The position numbers and the translations under genes are program-made. 14,408 bases of DNA from Lentisphaerota bacterium (GTDB lineage: Bacteria > Verrucomicrobiota > Kiritimatiellia > UBA8416 > JAFGIZ01): positions 1-14,408 of the forward strand of contig JAFGIZ010000305.1 of the NCBI GenBank assembly GCA_016929365.1, in the 5' to 3' direction. Positions 6,233 through 12,569 of this stretch are shown here, one piece after another. The number at the start of each line of letters is the position of its first letter. Within the stretch, counting starts at the first letter, position 1. Under the pieces are notes generated by a model, which did no database searches, had not been told where the DNA came from, and saw only the letters and a list, made by a program, of their open reading frames with translations.

Positions 6233-6733
6233 TCAGCCCGCCTCAAGCATCGCCCGCGTCAGCCGCACAAACGCCGCCTCCACGTTATCCCCCGTCTTCG
6301 CGCTCGTCCGGTACACCGGCCACCCCGCTTTCCGCAACGCCGCCTCGGCATCCGCGTCGATTTCCCATTCGTCCTTGAGATCCGCCTTGTTCAGCAACAG
6401 GACGAACGGGCGCCCCGCCCCCGCCGCTTCGACCCGCCCGCGGATACGTCGCGCCGTTTCGAGCGTATCGCTCCGCGTACCGTCCGCGACCAGCACGTAA
6501 CCGGCCGCGCCCCGCAGGTAACTTTCCGGGATCCGGCGCGTCTCGTCCTCGCCCTGCACGTCCCAAATCAACAGGTCCACCTCCGTGCCGTCCGCCTGCA
6601 CGCGTTTTTTCTCGATCTTGACGCCCACGGTCGTCAGGTAACGGTCCGAGAAAAGGCTGCTCACGAAAGCGGCGACCAGGCTGGTCTTTCCCACGGCATA
6701 CGCGCCGAGCATGCAGATCTTGCGCTTGATCAT
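6233..6733 (-). CDS. Ras-like small GTPase (Rab/Rup-type bacterial family)
   Basis: This gene encodes a 166-residue single-domain GTPase, a cytoplasmic molecular switch. All five G motifs are present: G1 GAYAVGKTS (10-18), the switch I threonines in YLTTVGVKI (32-40), G3 WDVQGED (57-63), G4 NKAD (115-118) and G5 TSAK (143-146). The SYLRGAAGYVLVADGTR segment after G3 is typical of a bacterial Ras-superfamily branch. In the G3 motif a Glu follows the Gly where Ras has its catalytic Gln61, so intrinsic hydrolysis may be slow or depend on a partner. The ATG at 6733 is preferred because the motif-bearing sequence starts there; upstream in-frame codons look like leader. No lipidation motif is seen at the C-terminus. 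The sigma-54 activator gene follows after two bases, and the Roadblock/OmpA gene lies upstream on the same strand, supporting a shared pathway. Confidence 0.92.
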   Translation of the reverse strand: MIKRKICMLGAYAVGKTSLVAAFVSSLFSDRYLTTVGVKIEKKRVQADGTEVDLLIWDVQGEDETRRIPESYLRGAAGYVLVADGTRSDTLETARRIRGRVEAAGAGRPFVLLLNKADLKDEWEIDADAEAALRKAGWPVYRTSAKTGDNVEAAFVRLTRAMLEAG

Positions 6734-6747
6734 GGCGACACGCCCGT

Positions 6748-6776
6748 ACGCTAGAGGCAAACGCCGCCCTTTGCAA
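6748..6776 (-). promoter_or_regulatory. Candidate sigma-70-type promoter for the GTPase-activator operon
   Basis: On the minus strand TTGCAA (6776-6771), a 17-base spacer and TAGCGT (6753-6748) would start transcription about eight bases before the GTPase ATG. If real, the operon can be expressed without the upstream sigma-54 promoter. Confidence 0.35.
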
Positions 6777-6834
6777 GCGCGCACACGGCCGCCGCGGTCC
6801 GTTACACGGTCTACGTTCCTCCTCCATAATCAAC

Positions 6835-6865
6835 GGGGCCGGGCGCCCGAAAGGCGCCCGGCCCC
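6835..6865 (-). terminator. Very strong GC hairpin, candidate terminator
   Basis: Two perfect 13-bp arms (6835-6847 and 6853-6865, GGGGCCGGGCGCC and its complement) enclose a five-base loop, CGAAA on the plus strand. On the minus strand the following bases GTTGATTAT are only moderately T-rich, so termination there is plausible but not certain. It lies about 105 bases downstream of the predicted sigma-54 transcript start and about 100 bases before the GTPase gene. It could end a short RNA or attenuate transcription into the GTPase-activator genes. Confidence 0.55.
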
Positions 6866-6972
6866 ACGCTTGATGGGCCGTCAACCAGTAAGGTTTGCAT
6901 CGGATGCCGTGACCTCCCTTAAAGGCCTTGTACCGGAGGGCTCCTGTCGTACCAAACCGGTTGTGGCTTAGC
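6835..6972 (-). ncRNA. Candidate structured small RNA or leader driven by sigma-54 promoter
   Basis: No credible coding frame covers this stretch, but it can fold extensively. GGTTG (6959-6963) pairs with CAACC (6882-6886), extended by GGCC (6876-6879) with GGCT (6965-6968). CAAACC (6953-6958) pairs with GGTTTG (6892-6897), stacking directly on the first helix across a five-base bulge. Inside are two hairpins: 6897-6907 (GCAT-cgg-ATGC) and 6913-6939 (CCTCC/GGAGG with an AAGGCCTT palindrome in its loop). The outer helix begins within a few bases of the predicted sigma-54 start, and the region ends in the strong GC hairpin. I could not match it to 6S, SRP, RNase P, tmRNA or a known riboswitch. 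It may be a free RNA or the leader of the GTPase mRNA; the strand rests on the promoter. Confidence 0.45.
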
Positions 6973-6980
6973 CGAGGGGT

Positions 6981-6997
6981 ATGCAACAACCGTGCCA
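6981..6997 (-). promoter_or_regulatory. Consensus sigma-54 (RpoN) promoter
   Basis: On the minus strand the sequence reads TGGCACG-GTTG-TTGCAT, matching the sigma-54 consensus TGGCACG-N4-TTGCW at every fixed base, with the -24 GG and -12 GC separated by exactly ten bases. Transcription would begin near 6972-6969 toward the structured region and the GTPase and activator genes. The activator encoded 740 bases further on is the obvious candidate to drive it. Confidence 0.75.
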
Positions 6998-7017
6998 GCC
7001 GGGAGACGCCTGTCCTG

Positions 7018-7065
7018 CACGGACCGCACAGCGCGTGCCGACGCGCATGCCGCACCAACACCGTG
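7018..7065. promoter_or_regulatory. Nested dyad upstream of the sigma-54 promoter, candidate activator site
   Basis: A perfect dyad GCGCGT-gccg-ACGCGC (7031-7046) is nested inside CACGG/CCGTG (7018-7022 and 7061-7065). Its centre lies about 67 bases upstream of the predicted sigma-54 start. Fis-type activators bind dyads of this size upstream of sigma-54 promoters. It could equally be a transcript end for the Roadblock/OmpA gene, although no T-run follows. Confidence 0.35.
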
Positions 7066-7103
7066 TCACGCGGCCTGAGACGGCTTGAATCAATGCAACG
7101 CCG

Positions 7104-9086
7104 CTACCCCTCGAACGGCGCTGCCACGCGGAACGACACCCAGCCCTCGTGCACCGCCGTGCGCACCTCCGCCCCTTCCGGCAATTCCGCGCCCGCCCCC
7201 CGGGCCGTAAACACGCTCGGATCGATGTTCCGCCGGCGCAACAGCTCGAGAAAACGACGCGCCAGAACCAGGCTCACGGCCGTATCGCTGTCTTCCGAAC
7301 CCGTGGCGGGCGCGTGGCCGCGCACTTCGACCGTGAACGGCCGCTCCAGCATTTCCGCCAGTATTGCCAGGCGCCGCACGTCCGCGACCAGGCGCTCCAT
7401 GCGGTTCACCTGCCCGGGCAGCGGATCGCCCGTTCCCGGAAAAACGCGAAACAGCAGCGCCTCGATCCGGCTCCGCAGCGCGTCGTACTCCTCGCGTTCC
7501 GCGTCCTGCAAGGCCGTCATGTCGAAATCCGTGACCCCGCGCAGCCCCGGCGCCAGCAGGGCCGCCCGGCGCACCCAGGCGTGCGGCGCGCGGCCCGACG
7601 CCGCCAGCGTGCCGCCTTCCAGGCGCAGTGACACCGAAGGCGGCGGAACGAGCACCCGGCGCGCCCGTTCCAGCACAAAAGGGGCCTCCGCCGATTCATA
7701 CAACTCCCACCGGCCGCTGACGCGGTCCGGATCGACGTCCATCGCCGCCAGGATCGCCTCAGGGTCCGGCGCCCCCGGGTCGCGCAAGCCCTCGATCCGG
7801 TACCGGCCGTTGTCGCGCCCCGCCTCCAGCACCACCAGGCCCGGCGTCTGGCGCAGCTGACGCACGGCACGCGCCCACTGCCGGTCCAACTCCCCGTATG
7901 CCTCCGCCACCCTCGAGAGGTCGATCTCCTGCACCCCGCCCAGCGCCGCCGCCACCAGGCGCGCACGCTCCAGCCAGGACGCCGGCGCCTCTCCCCGCAG
8001 ACGCAATACGTCACCCTCAATTTCCAGCGTCACGCTCGCCGGAGGATCCAGCAGCCCGCGCGCCCGCCGCAACATCATGTCGGGCATCGCCGCCTGGTAC
8101 GCCTTCCACTCGGCGCGAACCGGGATCCGCACCCCGCTCTCCGCGATAAGCACCGCCGGGTCCGGCGCCAGCGGATCGCGCAGACCTTTGACATGGAATC
8201 CGCCCCGGCTCCAGCCCGATTCCAGCACGACGATCCCCGGCTCCGCCTCCAGCAGCGCGACCGTGTCCCGCCAGGCCAGCCCTTCGAAAAGCATGAACAC
8301 CGCGCCGCCCAGCAGCGCCAGCACGGGCAGCGCCGTCACCGCCCACGTCAGCGGCAAGACCTTCTCCTCCGCGGGATACTGCGTCCGGAGACAGGCTTCC
8401 AGGTGCGGCGCCGCCCGGGCAAACGGCCCCGTATCCCCGTCAAACGCCGCGATCTCCCCGCGCAGCTCCCGTTCGACGCGGTCCAGCGTGCGCCGGAAGG
8501 CCTGCCGCACCGGCACGTTCACGTCCCCGTCCACGATGCCCGCCAGCACCACTCCGGTCCGCTGCTCGATACACAGGTCCATATCGCCGAAACGCACGGT
8601 CTGCAACTGCGTCCAGCGGCTCCGGAACGAGTCCTGAACGAAATCCTGAATGGCCGTCAACATGCTGGAGACCATGTCGCCGTCCGGCGACGCGGCGTCC
8701 TGGCGGTGCGCCTCGGCCAGCAGCAGCCCTGTCCGGCGGTGAATCAACAGGACCTGCCGCATGGGGCTTACCAGCGTGTGCTCGCGGACCACCTCCCGGA
8801 ACGGACGTCCCGACCATAACGCTTCCGCCCGCCATTTCAGGCCGCGCCAGGTAACATTGAAGAGCAGGAAACGGTTAACGGCCCGGATCGCCGACCGGAA
8901 CAGCTCGTACACGGCGCGCCGCAGGGCCGCGCCCATGACCGGGCCCAGCGCCGCGGCCAGCCGCCGCCCGTCCGTCGCCGCCCGCACACGCAACGCCTCC
9001 TCCACCGCCGGCGCCAGCGCCTCCGGATCGGACGGAATCCCGTTGCCGTTGCCGGCCCCGGCCGCCTTGTCCTTCCCGTTCGTCAT
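7104..9086 (-). CDS. Roadblock/LC7-like, transmembrane, repeat and OmpA-like domain protein
   Basis: This gene encodes a 660-residue envelope-spanning protein. There is no signal peptide. Residues 105-217 (MRQVLLIHRRTGLLLAEA, DGDMVSSMLTAIQDFVQDSF, GVVLAGIVDGDVNVPVRQAF, ending AAFDGD) have the strand-helix pattern of Roadblock/LC7 or longin-like domains, which bind small GTPases. One membrane segment spans about 245-267. Two internal repeats follow, about 272-391 and 402-526, each with a PGxVVLE start, GLRDP.APDP.AIL, an LERAR.L..PP.SV.L..EG segment and a BON-like end. The C-terminus (about 540-660; FTVEVRGHA, ARRFLELLRRRNI, FTARGAG) resembles an OmpA/MotB peptidoglycan-binding domain. The predicted topology puts the Roadblock domain in the cytoplasm and the rest in the periplasm. 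The ATG at 9086 abuts the hydrolase stop with no gap, so the two are cotranscribed. A neighbouring Ras-like GTPase gene strongly suggests a partner. Confidence 0.8.
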   Translation of the reverse strand: MTNGKDKAAGAGNGNGIPSDPEALAPAVEEALRVRAATDGRRLAAALGPVMGAALRRAVYELFRSAIRAVNRFLLFNVTWRGLKWRAEALWSGRPFREVVREHTLVSPMRQVLLIHRRTGLLLAEAHRQDAASPDGDMVSSMLTAIQDFVQDSFRSRWTQLQTVRFGDMDLCIEQRTGVVLAGIVDGDVNVPVRQAFRRTLDRVERELRGEIAAFDGDTGPFARAAPHLEACLRTQYPAEEKVLPLTWAVTALPVLALLGGAVFMLFEGLAWRDTVALLEAEPGIVVLESGWSRGGFHVKGLRDPLAPDPAVLIAESGVRIPVRAEWKAYQAAMPDMMLRRARGLLDPPASVTLEIEGDVLRLRGEAPASWLERARLVAAALGGVQEIDLSRVAEAYGELDRQWARAVRQLRQTPGLVVLEAGRDNGRYRIEGLRDPGAPDPEAILAAMDVDPDRVSGRWELYESAEAPFVLERARRVLVPPPSVSLRLEGGTLAASGRAPHAWVRRAALLAPGLRGVTDFDMTALQDAEREEYDALRSRIEALLFRVFPGTGDPLPGQVNRMERLVADVRRLAILAEMLERPFTVEVRGHAPATGSEDSDTAVSLVLARRFLELLRRRNIDPSVFTARGAGAELPEGAEVRTAVHEGWVSFRVAAPFEG

Positions 9087-9917
9087 CTACAGGTGCTCGT
9101 TCAGAAACGCCGCCAGCGCCTGCCGGCAGTCCGGATGAATATCGAATCCGCCCGCGTTGTGCGATCCCGTCAACTCGCAGAACGCCTTCGGTTCCCGCGC
9201 CCCCTCGAAAATCCGTTCCCCGTGCCGGAACGGTATCATCTCGTCCTCCCGGCTGTGCGTCACAAACACCGGACACCGCACGCGGCCCACCCGGTCCACC
9301 GCATTGTAGTCGTAACGGCACAACAGCCGGCCGGGCAACAGCGGGAACATCCGCTGCGCCATGTCTTTCGCCGACGTAAACGTGGATTCCAGGAACAGCG
9401 CGCCCGGGTTCACCTGTTCCGCCAGCCAGGCCGCCACCGCGCCGCCCAGCGAGCGCCCGAAAACAACGATGTCCTGCGGCGCTACCGAGCGCGTGCCTTT
9501 CAGGTAATTCCAGGCCGCCTGCGCGTCGAGATACGTCCCGTGCTCCGAGGGACGCCCGGTGCTGTGTCCGTAACCGCGGTAATCGAAAATGAACACGTCG
9601 AAACCCATGTCGTGAAAGACCTTGATCGAGCCGACCCGGTCCCCGATGTCGCCGCCGTTGCCGTGGCAGAACAACAGCGTCAGCCGCCGCTTCAACGCGC
9701 CGTCCGGCGCGCCCGGCACGAACCAGCCCGTAATCCTGACCCCGTCCTGCGTCTGCAGCACCACGTCGTCGTACGCCATGTTCAGCGCCTCGGGCGTCAG
9801 CCCGATTTCCCGGTCGGGAAAGTAGACGTAGCGCCCCTGCCGGAAAAGCACCAGAAAACACAACCCCGCGTACACGGCGACGGCGATGCGAATCACGGAC
9901 CAGGCAAGCTCGGGCAT
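9087..9917 (-). CDS. Membrane-anchored alpha/beta hydrolase (YfhR/ABHD13-like)
   Basis: This gene encodes a 276-residue serine hydrolase with one N-terminal membrane helix (about 7-25, IRIAVAVYAGLCFLVLF), so it is tethered to the inner membrane. Catalytic features are the oxyanion segment FCHGNGGD (83-90), FDYRGYGHSTG (111-121), the nucleophile elbow GRSLGG (154-159; Ser156), the acid SREDE (Asp225) and the His in GSHNAGG (His253). These are typical of the YfhR/Bem46/ABHD13 branch, whose substrates are mostly unknown. An ATG at 9917 is used. A TTG at 9923 is possible and has AAGG at a better distance. The next gene, for the Roadblock/OmpA protein, begins at the base after this stop codon, so the two are cotranscribed. 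Whether it works on the envelope with that protein is unknown. Confidence 0.87.
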   Translation of the reverse strand: MPELAWSVIRIAVAVYAGLCFLVLFRQGRYVYFPDREIGLTPEALNMAYDDVVLQTQDGVRITGWFVPGAPDGALKRRLTLLFCHGNGGDIGDRVGSIKVFHDMGFDVFIFDYRGYGHSTGRPSEHGTYLDAQAAWNYLKGTRSVAPQDIVVFGRSLGGAVAAWLAEQVNPGALFLESTFTSAKDMAQRMFPLLPGRLLCRYDYNAVDRVGRVRCPVFVTHSREDEMIPFRHGERIFEGAREPKAFCELTGSHNAGGFDIHPDCRQALAAFLNEHL

Positions 9918-9969
9918 ACGCAATACGTGTAGCCTTTCGTCACGTCACAACAATCAGGCTCGCTGCCGG

Positions 9970-10004
9970 CAGACAGTCTGGGCAAGCCGTCCGCCGCCTG
10001 TCAA
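9970..10004 (-). promoter_or_regulatory. Candidate promoter of the hydrolase-Roadblock/OmpA operon with dyad
   Basis: On the minus strand TTGACA (10004-9999) is followed after 18 bases by CAGACT (9980-9975), a weak -10 box. The perfect 11-base dyad CAGAC-A-GTCTG (9970-9980) covers this -10 position and could be a repressor site. Transcription would begin about 45 bases before the hydrolase gene. Confidence 0.35.
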
Positions 10005-10055
10005 GTCCCCTTCTTCCGCTTGCAGGCCGCGGACCGGAGACCGCGCACAATCTTC

Positions 10056-10084
10056 TCGACGCCCGCCCTCCGCCGCGGCATCCT
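10056..10084 (+). promoter_or_regulatory. Candidate leaderless promoter for the PHP phosphatase gene
   Basis: TCGACG (10056-10061), 17 bases, then CATCCT (10079-10084), followed by eight bases and the ATG. The boxes are weak individually, but the layout is identical to that before the gene at 11028. No Shine-Dalgarno is present. Confidence 0.3.
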
Positions 10085-10092
10085 CTCCCCCC

Positions 10093-10908
10093 ATGCACAC
10101 GCTGCCGCCCGACACCCATACGCATACCGCACTGTGCAAACACGCCCGCGGCGGGATCGCCGACTATGTCCGCGCGGCGCAGCAGAACGGCCTCGCCGGC
10201 ATCACCTTCGCCGATCACTGCCCGGCGCCCGACGGCTACGACCCGCAGCACCGCATGGTCATCGAACAGTTCGACGGCTACCGCCGCGGCGTGCTCGACG
10301 CGCGCGAACAGGCCGCCCCCTTCCCCGTCGGTTTCGGCATCGAGGCCGATTACTACGAGGGCGGTACGGACTTCCTCCGCAACTGGCTGCCCCGCCGGCA
10401 GTTCGATCTCGTCATCGGCTCGGTGCACTACATCGGCGACTGGGGTTTCGACAATCCGGCCAACCGCACACAGTGGAAGACCGTCGACATCACCGCCGCC
10501 TGGCGCCGCTATTTCGAGCTGGTCGGCCGGCTGGCCGATACGGGCCTCTACCAGGTGGTCGGCCACCTGGACCTGCCCAAGAAATTCGGCTTCCGCCCCG
10601 CGGACCCGGACCTGCGCGAGATGGCCGCCCCCGCGCTGGACCGCATCGCCGCCGCCGGCATGGCCGTCGAGCTCAACACGTCCGGTTTGCACAAGGAAGC
10701 CCGCGAAATGTACCCCTCCCCCCTGCTGCTCGCCATGCTACGCGAACGCGATATCCCGATCTGCTTCGGCTCGGATGCGCATGCCCCGGAGGAAGTCGGC
10801 CGGGCCTTTGGCGAGGCGATCCGGGCCGCCCGGGAGGCCGGCTACACCCGCTATGCGTCCTTCCCGCCTTGCTCCCCGCCCGGCACCCTCCTCCCGCTGC
10901 CCGCGTAA
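10093..10908 (+). CDS. hisJ: Histidinol-phosphatase, PHP family (HisJ type)
   Basis: This gene encodes a 271-residue metal-dependent phosphatase expected to convert histidinol phosphate to histidinol in histidine synthesis, in the cytoplasm. The PHP metal-site motifs appear in order: DTHTHT with CKHA (His9, His11, His17), FADHCP (Asp41-His42), GIEADY (Glu84), GSVHYIGDW (His112), GHLDLPKKFG (His158, Asp160), NTSGLHK, and FGSDAHAPEEVG (Asp228, His230). GSVHYI and GHLDL are characteristic of the HisJ/HisK family rather than of PHP DNA-polymerase domains. The ATG at 10093 opens the conserved sequence directly, and the polypyrimidine stretch before it offers no Shine-Dalgarno site. No other histidine gene is in the window. 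It is divergent from the hydrolase operon. A related PHP phosphoesterase with another substrate cannot be excluded. Confidence 0.85.
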   Translation: MHTLPPDTHTHTALCKHARGGIADYVRAAQQNGLAGITFADHCPAPDGYDPQHRMVIEQFDGYRRGVLDAREQAAPFPVGFGIEADYYEGGTDFLRNWLPRRQFDLVIGSVHYIGDWGFDNPANRTQWKTVDITAAWRRYFELVGRLADTGLYQVVGHLDLPKKFGFRPADPDLREMAAPALDRIAAAGMAVELNTSGLHKEAREMYPSPLLLAMLRERDIPICFGSDAHAPEEVGRAFGEAIRAAREAGYTRYASFPPCSPPGTLLPLPA

Positions 10909-10990
10909 TCCGTAACCTCTCCCGGCTTGCCGAACGGAATACCTCCGGACGTAGGCTGCCCCCGGCGGGCGGCGTGCCCATTCCTGATAC

Positions 10991-11019
10991 TCGACACGCG
11001 CACGCGCCTCGGCTATGCT
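10991..11019 (+). promoter_or_regulatory. Candidate leaderless promoter for the GT-C operon
   Basis: TCGACA (10991-10996; one mismatch to TTGACA), a 17-base spacer and TATGCT (11014-11019; four of six to TATAAT) end eight bases before the ATG at 11028. Transcription would start within a base or two of the start codon. No Shine-Dalgarno is seen. Confidence 0.45.
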
Positions 11020-11027
11020 CGCTCCCG

Positions 11028-12569
11028 ATGAACCTCCCGGCCCACCTCCGCCTGCCGGCCCGGCTCGCCGCCCTTGCGGTCGTCGTGTTCGCCATCCAGG
11101 TCTTTTCCGACAACAAGGCGGACGTCGACCTCTGGGGCAACCTCGGCTTCGTCAGCGCCCCCGCCTGGACCGAAGCCTTTCCCGAGACCAACACCTTCTC
11201 CTTCACCGAACCCGGCCATCCCTGGATCAACCATGAATGGCTCGCCCAGTATCTCCTGCACCTGACCTACACTGCCGGCGGCGCCCCCGCGCTGCTGCTT
11301 CTCAAGATGGCCCTCGGTTTCGCCGTCCTGGGACTCGCGGCGCTCAAAGCCCGCCGCGACGGCGCACTCGGCCCCGCCTTCCTGCTCTTCCTCCTGCTCG
11401 TTATCTCCACGACGGGCTACGGCTTTTCGACCCGCCCCCACCTCTTTACCTACGCGCTTTATGCGGGCTTCCTTTACCTCCTCACCGACCCGCGGCCCGC
11501 CGCCGCGCGGCGCCTGGCGCTGCTGCCCGCGCTCGGCCTGCTCTGGACCAACCTGCACGGCGCGTTCTTCATCGGGATCATCCTGCTCCTCGCGCTCGCG
11601 CTCCTCGAACCGCTGCACGCGCGCTGCCGTTTCCTGCCCGCCCCCGTCCCCCGCCGCGCGCCCCGCCTGCTGCTCTGCGCCGTGGCGTTCGGACTGCTTT
11701 CGCTCGTGAATCCCTATGGTCCGCGCGTCTGGATCTTCATCACTGCTTCCGCCGCGCGGCTGCGCCCCTTCCTCAGCGAATGGGCGCCCTTCGACGTCGC
11801 GCGCGACGCGGCCGACCACGCCGATTTCATGGCCCTGGCCCTGGTCAGCTTCGCCGCCGTGCTCGCCGCCCGCCGTTCCCGCACCCTGCCGGTCCTCGGC
11901 CTGCTTGTGCTGGCTTTCGCCGCGGCCCTCTTCATGCGCCGTAACATCCCGCTTTTCGCGATCACCGCGCTCTTCCTGGCGCCGCCGGCCCTGGAGGCGA
12001 CCGCCGGCCCCGCCGTCCGCCGGCTGGCCGCCCGGCTCGGGCCCGGCGTCTGCTCGATCCTGCTGGCCGGCTTCATACTCGCCAGCGCGCTCTACGGCTG
12101 GGGCCGCAACAAGACCTGGCCCTTTGCCCTGGAAGTGCCGCACGACCGCTTTCCCGTCGAGGCCGTGGAATTCATGCGCAACCACGAGCTGTCCGGAAAT
12201 CTGTTGGCCTTCTTCGACTGGGCGGAGTATGCTATCTGGAAACTGTATCCCGACAGCCGCGTATTCCTGGACGGCCGCTTTATGTCCGCCTATTCCCGCC
12301 AGACCATCGACGCGTACTTCGACTTTCTGTACGGCAGCCCGGACTGGGCCCGCGCCCTGGACGATTATCCCACCGATATCCTGCTGCTGCACGGCGGCAA
12401 TCCGTCCGCCGAGATCATGAGCGTGCGCCGCGACTGGACCCTCGTGTACGAGGATCCGCTGGCGGTGATTTTTCTGAACAACGCACGCCAGGCAGAGGCC
12501 CTGTCCCGGCTGCAACCCGTCCCGCACCGCCCGGCCGCTCCCGGTCGCGCCGTCTCACGGTTTCCCTGA
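11028..12569 (+). CDS. Multi-pass membrane protein, GT-C-type glycosyltransferase-like
   Basis: This gene encodes a 513-residue inner-membrane protein with about ten hydrophobic segments between residues 10 and 375 and a soluble tail. The first extracytoplasmic loop has the arrangement of lipid-sugar-using GT-C enzymes: NKADVDLWGNLGF (29-41, with acidic residues) and then TFSFTEPGHPWINHEWLAQY (56-75), a common HEWL motif in bacterial PMT-like proteins. The tail contains FFDWAEYAIWKLYPDSRVFLDGR (395-417), also recurrent in that group. It probably transfers a sugar from a polyprenyl-phosphate donor to a surface acceptor, but donor and acceptor cannot be deduced. The start at 11028 is chosen because the hydrophobic region begins there and a -10 box sits eight bases before. 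Its stop overlaps the next start (TGATG), so the genes are coupled. Confidence 0.75.
   Translation: MNLPAHLRLPARLAALAVVVFAIQVFSDNKADVDLWGNLGFVSAPAWTEAFPETNTFSFTEPGHPWINHEWLAQYLLHLTYTAGGAPALLLLKMALGFAVLGLAALKARRDGALGPAFLLFLLLVISTTGYGFSTRPHLFTYALYAGFLYLLTDPRPAAARRLALLPALGLLWTNLHGAFFIGIILLLALALLEPLHARCRFLPAPVPRRAPRLLLCAVAFGLLSLVNPYGPRVWIFITASAARLRPFLSEWAPFDVARDAADHADFMALALVSFAAVLAARRSRTLPVLGLLVLAFAAALFMRRNIPLFAITALFLAPPALEATAGPAVRRLAARLGPGVCSILLAGFILASALYGWGRNKTWPFALEVPHDRFPVEAVEFMRNHELSGNLLAFFDWAEYAIWKLYPDSRVFLDGRFMSAYSRQTIDAYFDFLYGSPDWARALDDYPTDILLLHGGNPSAEIMSVRRDWTLVYEDPLAVIFLNNARQAEALSRLQPVPHRPAAPGRAVSRFP

Noticed and set aside
6285..7061. Minus-strand 258-codon frame across the intergenic region and GTPase gene
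   Set aside because: It runs in another frame through the GTPase motifs, has low-complexity Arg/Gly content and would erase the structured region; there is no family match.
6835..7065. 6S, SRP, RNase P or tmRNA gene in the long intergenic region
   Set aside because: None of the conserved cores I know for these RNAs was present on either strand, and the fold is not the 6S rod with a central bubble.
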